The notes beneath the pieces were generated by a model. The model had not been told where the DNA came from. It was given only the letters and a program-made list of their open reading frames with translations, and searched no databases. Shown one piece after another: positions 24,578-33,355 of a stretch of 64,000 nt of DNA. Origin of the DNA: a bacterium (GTDB taxonomy: Bacteria; Actinomycetota; Acidimicrobiia; Acidimicrobiales; Bin134); assembly GCA_026708015.1 (NCBI GenBank), contig JAPOVT010000002.1, positions 1-64,000 on the forward strand, read 5' to 3'. A program made the translations under genes and the position numbers. Positions within the stretch are counted from its first letter, which is position 1. Each line of letters opens with the position of its first letter.

Positions 24578-25405
24578 TCAGTGGCTGGTGCGATAGTCGC
24601 CGAACTTGGAGTCGCGCTCCGACAGGGTGGTGGTGAGGCCCTTCTTCTTGATCGAGCCCACGAAGTCGGCCATAGCCTGGGTGTGGGTGCCCAGCGCGCA
24701 CAGCTCGGTGCCGGCCCGGATGCCGGAGCGCATGCCCATGTGCTCCATCTGGCGGTGGACCACCCGCTTGTTCATCTGGAGCAGCTCGATGGGCACCTGG
24801 GCGATGCGCTCGGCGATGTCGAGCACGGCGTCTTCCAGCTCGTCTTCGGGGTAAGCGGCGTTGGCCCAGCCCCGCTCCACGGCCTCGAGGCCGGTCACGT
24901 AGTCGCCGGTGAGCATCATCTCCATGGCCTTGCGCATGCCGAGGAACCAGGCGTGGAAGTGCATGTCGGGTACGCCGAACCGAACCGCGGGATAGCCCAT
25001 TTTGGCGTCCTCGGCCATGTAGACCAGGTCGCAGCCGGTGGCCAGCTCGCTGCCCCCGGCCAGGCAGTAGCCGTGGACCTGGGCGATGACCGGCTTGGCC
25101 AGGTCCCAGATGCTCATCCAGCCCTCGGTGACGTGGCGGGGCCACTGGCCCTCGCCGCCGGGGGTGTAGAAGGGCAGCTCATAGCCCTCGTTGCCCCCGC
25201 TCAGGTCGTATCCGGCAGAGAACGACGGGCCGGCGCCGCAGACGATGCTGACCTTGATGTCGTCGTCTCGATCGGCCTCTTCCAGTGCTTCGAGAACGGC
25301 GCCCCGCAGCGGGTGGATGAGGCTGTTGCGCTTTTCGGGGCGATTCATGGTGACGCGCCGCACGTGGGGGCGGGGATTGTCGATCAAGACGATGTTGTCG
25401 CTCAT
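24578..25405 (-). CDS. Enoyl-CoA hydratase/isomerase family protein
   Basis: 275 residues from ATG 25405; the frame extends three codons further to a TTG. Crotonase fold: FSAGYDLSGG (oxyanion-hole strand), CLAGGSELATGCDLVYMAED and a C-terminal helical trimer region. The family hydrates or isomerises enoyl-CoA esters in acyl-CoA breakdown. It is transcribed away from the sterol methyltransferase-like gene. A second crotonase is at 41789. Confidence 0.9.
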   Translation of the reverse strand: MSDNIVLIDNPRPHVRRVTMNRPEKRNSLIHPLRGAVLEALEEADRDDDIKVSIVCGAGPSFSAGYDLSGGNEGYELPFYTPGGEGQWPRHVTEGWMSIWDLAKPVIAQVHGYCLAGGSELATGCDLVYMAEDAKMGYPAVRFGVPDMHFHAWFLGMRKAMEMMLTGDYVTGLEAVERGWANAAYPEDELEDAVLDIAERIAQVPIELLQMNKRVVHRQMEHMGMRSGIRAGTELCALGTHTQAMADFVGSIKKKGLTTTLSERDSKFGDYRTSH

Positions 25406-25703
25406 GGCCGACAACCGTAACCTGCGGGCCGATGTTTGCTCTCACCGCAGCAGGCCCGGTTTTTCGGCCATGAGCGAGCCCCGGATCATCGCTTCGACCA
25501 AGGGTGCCCGGTGACCGTGGCGGTGGGCACCGACGCCGACCCACCGGCCTTGGTGGCGCCGTTCGTGGCCGAGCAGCTTGCCAACGCCACGCTGGAACGC
25601 TTCAACGACCTGACCCATTTCGTTTCGGGCCTCTCCAAGACCAGACCCGCATCGCTGCCTCTATCGCCGCTGCCCTATTCTCGAATTGAGACGGTATTGA
25701 ATT
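25406..25703. other. Intergenic region between divergent genes
   Basis: 298 bp without a gene I can support. Open frames exist on the + strand but show no family resemblance. A short frame at 25469-25514 begins MSEPRIIASTKGAR and stops, which looks like the first residues of a TetR-type regulator, but nothing follows. A TATTCT at 25676-25681 could be a -10 for the gene at 25704. Confidence 0.4.
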
Positions 25704-26747
25704 ATGGAACTCCACAAACTGCCCAGCAGGCTGAAGGCCGCGTACCGCGGGTCGAACGTAGGCGATCGGGTGCAGCACTTCGAAGGATGGACTGATCGAG
25801 CGCAAGCCGAGGACGTCGACCCCACCGTCTACAACCACGCCGATACCGTCAAGGAGTACTACAACCTTTGCAGCGAGTTCATGGTGTTCGGCTGGGGCGA
25901 ATCCCTGCACTTCGCTCCCCTGTCGCCCCAAGAGACCCTGGAGGACTCCAAGATCCGGCACCAGCGGCTGATGATCGAAAAGCTGGAGCTGAGCGAGGGC
26001 ATGACGGTGGTGGATGTGGGCTGCGGCATCGGCGGGCCGATGCGCCGGGTGGTTCGTGAAGCCGGTGTGCGGATAGTGGGAGTGAATAACAGCGAAGTCC
26101 AGCTGGAACGGACGAAGGCGTTGAACGCGGCGGCCGGGATCGAAGACATGGTCGATTACCTCGCATGCAGCTTCATGGACATGGGCGCCGCCGCCGACAA
26201 CACGTTCGACCGGGGTTACACCATCGAAGCGACGTGCCATGCCCCGGACAAGGCTGGCGCGTTCGCTGAGATCTACCGCGTGCTGAAGCCCGGCGCTCTG
26301 TTTTGGGGCCAGGAAATGTGCATGACCGACAAGTTCGACCCTCAAGACGACCAGCACCAGGCCATCAAGCGGGATCTGATGCACGGCATCGCGCTCAAGG
26401 ACATCGCCACCACAAACGAGGTGGATCGGGCGCTCGAAAAGGCGGGATTTCAGATCATCGAGGGTAAGGACCGAGGCGTGGTGGAGGGTGATCTGTCGAC
26501 ACCGTGGTATACGCCCATGGAAACCAATCGGGGCACCCGGGGCAGCGACCTGCGCCGGATTCCGCTGAGCCGCAAGGTGATGCACGGGGCGTCGAGACTG
26601 GCCCAGGGGCTGGGAATCATCCCTAAGGCCTCCGCCGACGTTGTGGAGCTGCTCGATGAAACCGCCAAGGCCTACGTGGCCGGGGGCAAGACCGGGATAT
26701 TCACACCGCTGTACTGCTTTTTGGTCCGCAAGCCCGAGACGGGGTAG
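25704..26747 (+). CDS. Sterol C24-methyltransferase (Erg6/SMT) homologue
   Basis: 347 residues. All SMT blocks are present in order: FMVFGWGESLHF (sterol region I), VVDVGCGIGGPMRRV (SAM motif I), IVGVNNSEVQLERTKA, YTIEATCHAPDKAGAFAEIY with RVLKPGALF, CMTDKFDPQDDQHQAIK, AGFQIIEGKD, PWYTPM, and the end AGGKTGIFTPLYCFLVRKP. In yeast Erg6 the last reads AGGKSKLFTPMMLFVARKP. SMTs add methyl groups to the sterol side chain at C24. The position of yeast Tyr81 is Met here, in the pocket that shapes product range. Other plant-type or tocopherol methyltransferases share motif I but not the CHAPD, PWY and C-terminal blocks. Substrate is inference; no squalene epoxidase or cyclase lies in the window. Confidence 0.8.
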   Translation: MELHKLPSRLKAAYRGSNVGDRVQHFEGWTDRAQAEDVDPTVYNHADTVKEYYNLCSEFMVFGWGESLHFAPLSPQETLEDSKIRHQRLMIEKLELSEGMTVVDVGCGIGGPMRRVVREAGVRIVGVNNSEVQLERTKALNAAAGIEDMVDYLACSFMDMGAAADNTFDRGYTIEATCHAPDKAGAFAEIYRVLKPGALFWGQEMCMTDKFDPQDDQHQAIKRDLMHGIALKDIATTNEVDRALEKAGFQIIEGKDRGVVEGDLSTPWYTPMETNRGTRGSDLRRIPLSRKVMHGASRLAQGLGIIPKASADVVELLDETAKAYVAGGKTGIFTPLYCFLVRKPETG

Positions 26748-26770
26748 CGAACCGCCGCGGTACCGCCGGG

Positions 26771-28012
26771 CTAGAGGATTGCCCCCGACTCCTTCATGGC
26801 GGCGATGTCGTCCCAGGCGATGCCGGCTTCGAGGAGGAGGGTCTCGGTGTGCTCGCCGTGTTCGGGGGCTCGGTCGACGGTGACGGGCTGCTCGTTGAAC
26901 ATGGCGGGGTTGGCCACGAGCTGGACCTCTTGGCCGTCGCCGGTGGTCATAGCCGGGAGGTAGCCGTTGGCGATGGCCTGGGGGTCTTCGTAGAGCTCGC
27001 TGAGGGTCTGGAACGGGATCCACACCCCTTTGAAGTCGGCCAGGGCCTCCTTCCAGTAGGCCAAGGGCTGGGACTCGAACACCTCGTCGAGGAGGGCGAC
27101 GCACTCCTGGTTGTTGTCGGCCCGGGCGGCCATGTCGACGAACTTGGGGTCGTCGATCAGCTCGGGGCGGCCGATGCACTCGCAGAGCTGGGCCCAGTGC
27201 TTGTCGGCCTGGAGCAGGATGAAGCTGAGAAAGCGGTCGTCGGATGTGCGGTAGGTGTTGACCACGGGGTTGGGGGTTTTGGTGCGGTCGTGGGGCGGGA
27301 GCCGGTCCATGCCGAAGAGCTTGCCCGCGATGACCAGGGGCGACAGCTGCCACATGGCGGTGGCCAGCAGCGACACGTCGACAATGGAGGGCTCGCCGGT
27401 AGAGGCCCGCTGGTAGAGGGCGGCGGCGATTGCCCCGGCGGTGGCCATGCCCCCCATGACGTCGCCGAAAGCGGGGGCGGGCTGGCTCATGGGCCAGCCA
27501 TCGGGGCGGGCCGGCAGGGTGGCGCCCATGCCGCCCCGGGCCCAGAAGGAGGCACCGTCGTAGCCGCCCTTCTCAGCGTCGGGGCCGTGGGGGCCCTGGC
27601 CCGAGCCCCGGGCAATGATGATCTGGGGGTTGCGCTCCCGCAGATCGTCGGTGTCGATGCGGAGCTTGCGGCGCACCGGGGGCATGTAGTTGGTGAGGAA
27701 CACATCGGCGGTCTCCACCAGCTTCATCAGCATCTCCCGGCCATCGGGGTGGGCCAGGTTCAAGCCGATGGAGCGCTTGCCCCGGTTGGGCTGCTCGATC
27801 ATAAAGTTGACGCCGCCGGCGCCGCCGGGGACCAGGCCGGAGGTGATGAGACCCCGCTGGGGGTCGCCGGTGACCGGGTGCTCCACCTTGATGACGTCGG
27901 CCCCCCAATCGACCAGCACTGAGCCGCCGGAGGGGACGAACATCCAGCTGGCCACCTCGATGACACGAATGCCTTCGAGGGGGCGGCTGGGCGGGGCTGT
28001 GTTCTCGCTCAC
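26771..28012 (-). CDS. CaiB/BaiF-type CoA-transferase
   Basis: 413 residues from GTG 28012, overlapping the P450 stop by 4 nt. Family III CoA-transferase: LEGIRVIEVASWMFVP, SVLVDWGADVIKVEHPVTGD, RGKRSIGLNL and NYMPPVRRKL. These enzymes move CoA between carboxylic acids by way of an aspartyl intermediate. It is co-transcribed with the P450 and ferredoxin upstream, suggesting hydroxylation and CoA activation of one compound. Confidence 0.9.
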   Translation of the reverse strand: MSENTAPPSRPLEGIRVIEVASWMFVPSGGSVLVDWGADVIKVEHPVTGDPQRGLITSGLVPGGAGGVNFMIEQPNRGKRSIGLNLAHPDGREMLMKLVETADVFLTNYMPPVRRKLRIDTDDLRERNPQIIIARGSGQGPHGPDAEKGGYDGASFWARGGMGATLPARPDGWPMSQPAPAFGDVMGGMATAGAIAAALYQRASTGEPSIVDVSLLATAMWQLSPLVIAGKLFGMDRLPPHDRTKTPNPVVNTYRTSDDRFLSFILLQADKHWAQLCECIGRPELIDDPKFVDMAARADNNQECVALLDEVFESQPLAYWKEALADFKGVWIPFQTLSELYEDPQAIANGYLPAMTTGDGQEVQLVANPAMFNEQPVTVDRAPEHGEHTETLLLEAGIAWDDIAAMKESGAIL

Positions 28013-29181
28013 CAGACCAACTCCAGGTTGTCGATTTGGCGGATGCCTTGGCTGAACTCCAACTCCAAGCCGTCGGCCAAGCGGTAGTGGGGCACCCGGG
28101 CGTGCCACTCTTCGAGGGCTACCCGCAACTCCATGCGGGCCAGGTGGGACCCCAGGCAGCGGTGGACCCCGGCCCCGAAGGCGATGTGCTTCTTGGACTC
28201 CCGATCGAAGTCCACCTCATCGGGCGTGGGCCAGGCCCGCTCGTCGGTGTTGGCCGAGCCGATGAGGACGTGGATGCGGGTGCCCGCGGAGATGGGGCAG
28301 CCGTTGACCTCGGTATCGACGGCGGTGAGGCGGGCCGCGCTGGCCACCGGGCTCTCGTAGCGCAGCATCTCCTCCACGGCGTGGGGTATCACCTCGGGCT
28401 CGTCCACCAGCCGCTGGCGATGGCCGGGATTCTGGGCCAGAAACGCCACCATGCACTCCAGGGAGGCCGATACGGTGTCGAGCCCGGCCAGGAAGAACAG
28501 GTAGCCGATGTCGACCACGTCGTCGCGGCTTAGGGGCTGGCCCTCGACCTCGGCGTCGATGAGGGTGGACAGGAAGTCGTCTTCGCGCTGGGCCATGCGG
28601 GCCTCCACCACCTCTTCAAGGGCGGCGTAGATCTTCTGGCCGGTGGCCTTCACCTTCTCCCGGCGCTCTTCCATGGAGCGGGCTGGCGGGCGGATGATGC
28701 CGTCTTTGAGGGCGAGGAACTCGTCCACCCGGCTCACCGGCAGGCCCAGCAGCTCCAAGAAGATGGTGGAGGGCAGGGGCTCGGCGATGTCGTGGTGGAA
28801 GTTGCAGTGGCCCTGGTCGGCCACCTTGTCGATGAGGTCGCGAATCAACTCCCGCACCCGGGGTTCGTGTTTGGCCATCTGCTTAGGGGCGAACAGCGGG
28901 TCGAGCGCCTTGCGGTGCTTGCGGTGGTGGGGTGGGTCGATCTGGAGGGGCACCAGGGGGCGGATGTTGCCGATCTCTACCGCGCCGGGGTCGGAGGAGA
29001 AAACCTCGGGGGTTTGGAAGGCCCGCATCACGTCCTCGTGGCGGCTCAGGGTGATCGCTCCAGACTGGCTTCGACCGCCCAGTTCGGTTACTGGGGCGTT
29101 GTCGCGGATCTCCCGATAGGTGTCGTGGGGATTGCGGGCCACCTCGGGCGGCTCGAGCGAGTATTTCTTGGCGTCGGTCAT
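28009..29181 (-). CDS. Cytochrome P450
   Basis: 390 residues. The haem loop IAFGAGVHRCLGSHLARME places Cys342 on the iron; the I-helix is FFLAGLDTVSASLE and ExxR is EEMLR. It has the soluble bacterial layout. Its start overlaps the ferredoxin stop by 1 nt, so the ferredoxin is very probably its electron donor. A CoA-transferase gene follows. Confidence 0.92.
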   Translation of the reverse strand: MTDAKKYSLEPPEVARNPHDTYREIRDNAPVTELGGRSQSGAITLSRHEDVMRAFQTPEVFSSDPGAVEIGNIRPLVPLQIDPPHHRKHRKALDPLFAPKQMAKHEPRVRELIRDLIDKVADQGHCNFHHDIAEPLPSTIFLELLGLPVSRVDEFLALKDGIIRPPARSMEERREKVKATGQKIYAALEEVVEARMAQREDDFLSTLIDAEVEGQPLSRDDVVDIGYLFFLAGLDTVSASLECMVAFLAQNPGHRQRLVDEPEVIPHAVEEMLRYESPVASAARLTAVDTEVNGCPISAGTRIHVLIGSANTDERAWPTPDEVDFDRESKKHIAFGAGVHRCLGSHLARMELRVALEEWHARVPHYRLADGLELEFSQGIRQIDNLELVW

Positions 29182-29381
29182 CAGGTCTCCTCGGTCAGGA
29201 TGATGGCGTCTTCGGGGCAGTTCATGAATGCCTTGCGGGCCTGGTCGGCCAGCTCGGGGGGCACTTGGCGCTCACCGGTGGGCTGGCAGTAGCCGTCGTC
29301 GTCAGCGTCAAACAGGTCGGGGGCCAGCATGTAGCAGCGCCCGTGGCCCTGGCAGAGCTCGGTGTCGACCCGAATGCGCAT
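29181..29381 (-). CDS. 3Fe-4S type ferredoxin
   Basis: 66 residues from ATG 29381. MRIRVDTELCQGHGRCYMLAPDLF and a late NCPEDAI give the C-x5-C...C-P set of P450-partner ferredoxins, normally a [3Fe-4S] cluster because the second Cys of a 4Fe site is absent. It should pass electrons from a reductase to the P450 encoded next. No reductase gene is in the window. Confidence 0.88.
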   Translation of the reverse strand: MRIRVDTELCQGHGRCYMLAPDLFDADDDGYCQPTGERQVPPELADQARKAFMNCPEDAIILTEET

Positions 29382-29427
29382 CAGCGCGAAGCGTAGGCCA
29401 ATCGGCCCGTGCGGCTCGCAGCGGCGG

Positions 29428-32385
29428 TCATGGGATGGGGAGGACGCCGAGGCCGTCGGGGAAGTTGAGGCCGTAATCGATGGTCTCGGGGGCCATGGGC
29501 TGGTTGTCGGCGTCGAAGCGGATGCGTCGCACGGTGCCCTGGCCACCCGTGGGGCCGATGTTTCCGTCGTTGAGGGCCAGAGCCAAGTCGGCGTAGTAGA
29601 GAGTGCCGTCGGGGCCCACGGCGATGCCCAGAGGGGAACCGGTGCTGATCGGCTCGAGGCCCAGCCCCTCGCCTTCGGGCGGCGCCAGCACGGTGCGCAG
29701 ATAGTTGCCGTCGCCGTCGTACTGGTTGATGACGCCGGTGAGCGTGTCGGATACGTACCACCCGCCGCGGCCGTCGGCGGCGATGCCGGTGGTGAGGCTC
29801 ACACCGTCGCCCACGGCGATGAACAGCTCGACGGTGACCGCATCGGGGTCGCACTCATCGGCAGAGCGAGGCAGGTTGGAGAAGCGCTGCACCCCGATGG
29901 TGGGGGCGCGGGCCGAGGCCAACAGCACGTCGTCGCCGTCGGCGGCCAGTTGCTGGGCGGTGGCGATGTAGTCGGCCACCACGCAGCGGGCTCCGTCGTA
30001 GGGCGGGAACCACACGGTGAGCTGGCCGGTGCCCGGTCCCGATGCCTGGTTGCCCACGTCGGTGGTGAGCAGGCGGCCGTCGGGCAAGAAGGCGCAGCCA
30101 TAGGGCTCGGGCTGGCTGTCGGCCGACTCGAAATCGGGGGTGAGCTTGCCGACCTGGATGGCGGACAGGGTGCCGAGTGAGTCGCCGTCGAGATCGAAGA
30201 TGCCGAATCCGGCGGGGATTTCGGGCTGGCCGGTGTCCTCGCCGGCAATGAAGCGGCCGTCGTCGGTGAAGCACACCTGGCCGTTGATGTCGCGGCCGTT
30301 GGGATCTTCTCGGGCGTTGGTGATGAGGCGTTGAATGCCGCCGTTGTCGCCGTATACCACCAGGTTGTTGCCCTGAGGACTGAACACCAGGTAGGTGGGC
30401 GGGTCGAGGGGCTCGGTTTGCAGCGGCGGATTGAAGCCGATGCTGGCCACCAGGCGGTCGAAGCCGTCGGCGGGGCCAGGAATGGTGGTGGTGTCGTTTA
30501 GGGCCAGCAGGCTGATGCGGTTGTAGGAGGCGCCGGGGCGGGGCACGGTGCGGGCGGTGCAGCCGCCCTGGTCATCGAGCACGCACAGGTAGCCGCCCGA
30601 GGGGCGGTCGTCGCGCTCGGACACCAGCACGCCATAGGCCGAGGCGCCGACGGCGGCGGCATCGCTCCCCTCTCGGAGCCAGGCGGCGGGGTCGCCCAGG
30701 CCGCTGGAGGTGACGGTGAGCTCGAAGGGATCGGTTTGGATAGACAGAGTGAGCTGGGGGTCGGTGCCCGGCGGTGGGGTCTTGAAGTCGAAGCCGACGT
30801 CGCAGGGGGCGTCGATGCAGCGGCCCGACGCTCCCACCAGGCGAACCTGGCCGGCTTCGGGCTCCGGCTCCTCTTCGGGGGCGGTTTGCTCGGCGGCCTC
30901 CACATCGGGAGCGACGGTGTAGCGGAACACCCCGGAGGTCTCCGACGGGCCCGCTGAGCCCGGCTCGCGGAAGCCGGCCACGGCCCACATGTCGTCGCCC
31001 ACGATGGCCACTCCCCCGGAGATCAGCCCGGTGAGCTCGTCGGACCACAGCACCTCGCCGTCGTCGAGGCGCAGAGCCCGCAGGGTGAAGTCGAGCGAGC
31101 CCACGAACACCACGCCGCTCACCTCGGTGGTGGGCGAATAGGTGGGACCGACGGCCTGCTGCTGCCAGACGATGTCGCCGGTGGCGGCGTCGAAGGCGTG
31201 CATGCAGGGGCAGTCGGCCACCCCGGTGCCGCCGGCGATAATCCCGTCGGCGTAGGCGGCGGGGCCGATGAAGCCGCCGCTGGAGAAGTTGGGGCGGATC
31301 ACGTTGTCGGCGGTGGCCCGGGTGCTCCACACCAGCTCGCCGGTGTCGCGGTTCACCACGTAGAACACGGCGTCCTTGTTGCCCAGGCCGACCAGGTCTT
31401 GGCCGTTGGCGCTGAACAGCACCGGCACGCCGGCAAAGTCGGAGTCGTCGTTGTTGGGCGGGTGGGGCTGGAAGCTCCAGGCTGGCTCGCCGGTGTCGAT
31501 GTTCACCGCGAACAGGGCCTCGGTGTAGGGCCCCCACCCGTCGGGGGAGGTGGGGCAGTTGGCGCTGCCGGCGAACATCAGGCGGCGCTCGAGGTCGACC
31601 GAGGGCGAGCCCCAGACGCCTCCGCAGCCCCGGTGGTCGCCGCCTTCGAGATCGAAGTGCCAGAGCTCTTCGCCGGTGGCCAGGCTGACAGCCACCACGC
31701 CAGCGGGGAAGGGGGCGTTGTGGGTGTCGAAGGTGGCGATCACCCGATCTTCCACCACGATGGGGGTGGTCTCGAACTCGGTGGGCCAGCCAGGCTCGCC
31801 GCGGGCGTGGGTCCAGATCACGGTCCCATCGGCGGCGTTGAGGGCGTGGATGGTGCGCCCGGCGTTGAACACCACCGCGGGAGTGCCGTTGATAACGGTG
31901 TAAGAGGCCGACGAGGTGATCTGCCCGGCGTAGACGTTGTCGTGGTACTCGGAGTCGTAGTGCCAGAGCTCGGTGCCGTCGGCGGCATCGAGGGCGTAGA
32001 ACCGCCCGGCCCAGTCGCCCACGTAGAGCGTGCCGTCGACCACCACCGGGGCGGCGGTGACCACGTCGCTGGTGTTGAAGTACCAGATGCGGCGGAGACT
32101 GGCGGCGGTGTCGGGGTTGATCCCGCTATCGCAGGGGTAGGAGAAGGTGCGGTCGATGCCGTGGCCCCACATCGGCCAGTCGCAGGTGGGGCCGGTGGGA
32201 GCGGGAACGACGGGTTGGGCCGTCGGGTCTGGGGTGGGGGCCGCAGCCTCGGTGGGCTCGGCAGTTGCCGCGGGGGTTGCGGCTGGGGTGGGGGCCGCGA
32301 GCTGGTCGTCATCGTCGTTTCCGCAGGCGGCCGCGATGAGGGCAAAGGCAAGCAGAATGGCGACGAGCCGCGGTAGCCGGATCAT
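29428..32385 (-). CDS. PQQ-type beta-propeller lipoprotein with SMP-30-like C-terminal half
   Basis: 985 residues from ATG 32385; a far longer upstream frame is non-coding in character. The signal peptide ends LIAAAC (Cys21), then an Ala/Thr/Pro tether. Residues ~70-500 are a PQQ/BamB-type propeller (TLYVGDWAGRFYALDAADGTELW and repeats ending in W or Y). Residues ~530-985 differ: an Ig-like stretch, then an SMP-30/NHL-like propeller with GIAADGRGGWYVSDT and GIAVGPDGTLYYADLAL. It should sit outside the membrane. No Cys-Cys pair or Asp-Tyr-Trp catalytic motif of methanol dehydrogenases is evident, so a binding or structural role is as likely as catalysis. Confidence 0.75.
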   Translation of the reverse strand: MIRLPRLVAILLAFALIAAACGNDDDDQLAAPTPAATPAATAEPTEAAAPTPDPTAQPVVPAPTGPTCDWPMWGHGIDRTFSYPCDSGINPDTAASLRRIWYFNTSDVVTAAPVVVDGTLYVGDWAGRFYALDAADGTELWHYDSEYHDNVYAGQITSSASYTVINGTPAVVFNAGRTIHALNAADGTVIWTHARGEPGWPTEFETTPIVVEDRVIATFDTHNAPFPAGVVAVSLATGEELWHFDLEGGDHRGCGGVWGSPSVDLERRLMFAGSANCPTSPDGWGPYTEALFAVNIDTGEPAWSFQPHPPNNDDSDFAGVPVLFSANGQDLVGLGNKDAVFYVVNRDTGELVWSTRATADNVIRPNFSSGGFIGPAAYADGIIAGGTGVADCPCMHAFDAATGDIVWQQQAVGPTYSPTTEVSGVVFVGSLDFTLRALRLDDGEVLWSDELTGLISGGVAIVGDDMWAVAGFREPGSAGPSETSGVFRYTVAPDVEAAEQTAPEEEPEPEAGQVRLVGASGRCIDAPCDVGFDFKTPPPGTDPQLTLSIQTDPFELTVTSSGLGDPAAWLREGSDAAAVGASAYGVLVSERDDRPSGGYLCVLDDQGGCTARTVPRPGASYNRISLLALNDTTTIPGPADGFDRLVASIGFNPPLQTEPLDPPTYLVFSPQGNNLVVYGDNGGIQRLITNAREDPNGRDINGQVCFTDDGRFIAGEDTGQPEIPAGFGIFDLDGDSLGTLSAIQVGKLTPDFESADSQPEPYGCAFLPDGRLLTTDVGNQASGPGTGQLTVWFPPYDGARCVVADYIATAQQLAADGDDVLLASARAPTIGVQRFSNLPRSADECDPDAVTVELFIAVGDGVSLTTGIAADGRGGWYVSDTLTGVINQYDGDGNYLRTVLAPPEGEGLGLEPISTGSPLGIAVGPDGTLYYADLALALNDGNIGPTGGQGTVRRIRFDADNQPMAPETIDYGLNFPDGLGVLPIP

Positions 32386-32457
32386 GGCCTGATGATCGTA
32401 ACGAAACCTGCCACTGGGTGAGACGGCGACGGACCTTGAGTGGGAGACTGAGGGCGA

Positions 32458-32787
32458 ATGACCGTTGATACCGCACCGGCCGAAGTCCAGGCTCCCAACA
32501 CGGCCGAACGCCGATTCAGCCAGTCGATGGTGGTGTCGGGAACCCGGTGCCTGCTGACCTATCTGGTGCTCCCGTTTCTGCTGCCGGTGCTGGGCGTGGC
32601 CGACACGGTGGGGCCGGCCATAAGCCTGCCCATCGGGCTGGTGGCCATCGTGTTCAATGGTCTGAGCATCCGACGGTTCTGGGGGGCCGACCACCGGTTT
32701 AAGTGGCCGGTGAGCACGGTCAACGTTCTGGTGATCGGATTGCTGTGCTACCTGACAGTCAGTGACATCGTCGAGCTCGCCGGCTGA
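32458..32787 (+). CDS. Small integral membrane protein
   Basis: 109 residues with three hydrophobic segments (about 32-50, 54-70 and 84-104) and a basic loop (SIRRFWGADHRFKWP). No family recognised. Divergent from the large lipoprotein by 72 bp. It overlaps the DUF454 gene by 26 nt in another frame, so the two are coupled. Confidence 0.65.
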   Translation: MTVDTAPAEVQAPNTAERRFSQSMVVSGTRCLLTYLVLPFLLPVLGVADTVGPAISLPIGLVAIVFNGLSIRRFWGADHRFKWPVSTVNVLVIGLLCYLTVSDIVELAG

Positions 32788-33208
32788 GCCCGACGATTCC
32801 GCTGCCCTCAGCCACTCCAAAGTGGCCAGCAACCCGCTGGTGCGAGGGCTGTGGGTTGTCGGCGGGCTTTTGTGTGTAGCAGTAGGGGCAATCGGGATCA
32901 TTGTTCCCGGCCTGCCGTCGACGGTGTTCTTCATCATGGCCGCAGCGGCGTTTTCTCGTTCCAGCGAGCGAATGGAGCGCTGGGTCTTGAACTTGCCCGG
33001 TGTGGGCAAGCTGGTAGCCGACTATCGGTCTGGGTTGGGGATGCCGTGGCGAGCGAAAGTCATTGCCGGAACCATGATCGTGGTCGCGGTCGGGCTGAGT
33101 ACGGGCCTGGCTCTCAGCTCATGGACGTGGCGGGGCGTCGTGATTGGGTTGGGCCTTGTGGGGTTGGCGTACATCTTTGGGCGAGTACCCACATCTAGAC
33201 CCGACTGA
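32762..33208 (+). CDS. DUF454 (YbaN-like) membrane protein
   Basis: 148 residues from GTG 32762. The DUF454 core is clear: GAIGIIVPGLPSTVFFIMAAAAFSRSSERMERWVLN, then YRSGLGMPWRAKVIA, with three to four membrane helices. The function of the family is not established. The last helix ends AYIFGRVPTS. It is followed by two possible terminator structures. Confidence 0.8.
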   Translation: MTSSSSPAEPDDSAALSHSKVASNPLVRGLWVVGGLLCVAVGAIGIIVPGLPSTVFFIMAAAAFSRSSERMERWVLNLPGVGKLVADYRSGLGMPWRAKVIAGTMIVVAVGLSTGLALSSWTWRGVVIGLGLVGLAYIFGRVPTSRPD

Positions 33209-33211
33209 GAA

Positions 33212-33239
33212 TAGATTTCAAAGATTTTCAATCTATTTT
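33212..33239 (+). terminator. AT-rich inverted repeat after the DUF454 gene
   Basis: AATAGATT / AATCTATT arms, perfectly paired, with a 12-nt loop, followed by TTCG. The stem is weak but lies 4 nt after the stop, in an AT-rich pocket unlike its surroundings. Confidence 0.4.
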
Positions 33240-33266
33240 CGTCTAATTCAGGTAAGATCAAAATGG

Positions 33267-33316
33267 AGCCGGGGCGGGGCCTAAAGCTTTCGTCCGCTCT
33301 GCCCCCCGCCCCGGCT
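33267..33316. terminator. GC-rich hairpin between convergent genes
   Basis: A perfect 13-bp stem, AGCCGGGGCGGGG / CCCCGCCCCGGCT, with a 24-nt loop. There is no U tract on the + side. It probably ends transcription from one or both neighbours. Confidence 0.55.
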
Positions 33317-33355
33317 TCTATTGGACAGTGTAGCCCCAGCACTTGGCCTTGTGCA

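Noticed and set aside
23288-25420. 710-codon + strand frame
   Set aside because: It lies antisense to the lipoprotein and crotonase genes, both of which have clear family motifs; the + strand translation has none.
25436-25795. + strand frame before the sterol methyltransferase homologue
   Set aside because: No recognisable fold, and it runs into the methyltransferase gene in another frame.
31198-32376. 392-codon + strand frame opposite the propeller lipoprotein
   Set aside because: Gly/Val/Glu-rich shadow of a high-GC gene on the other strand.
32386-33009. Upstream extension of the propeller lipoprotein frame
   Set aside because: It would put 208 Arg/Pro/His-rich residues before a perfect lipoprotein signal peptide and overlap two membrane-protein genes.
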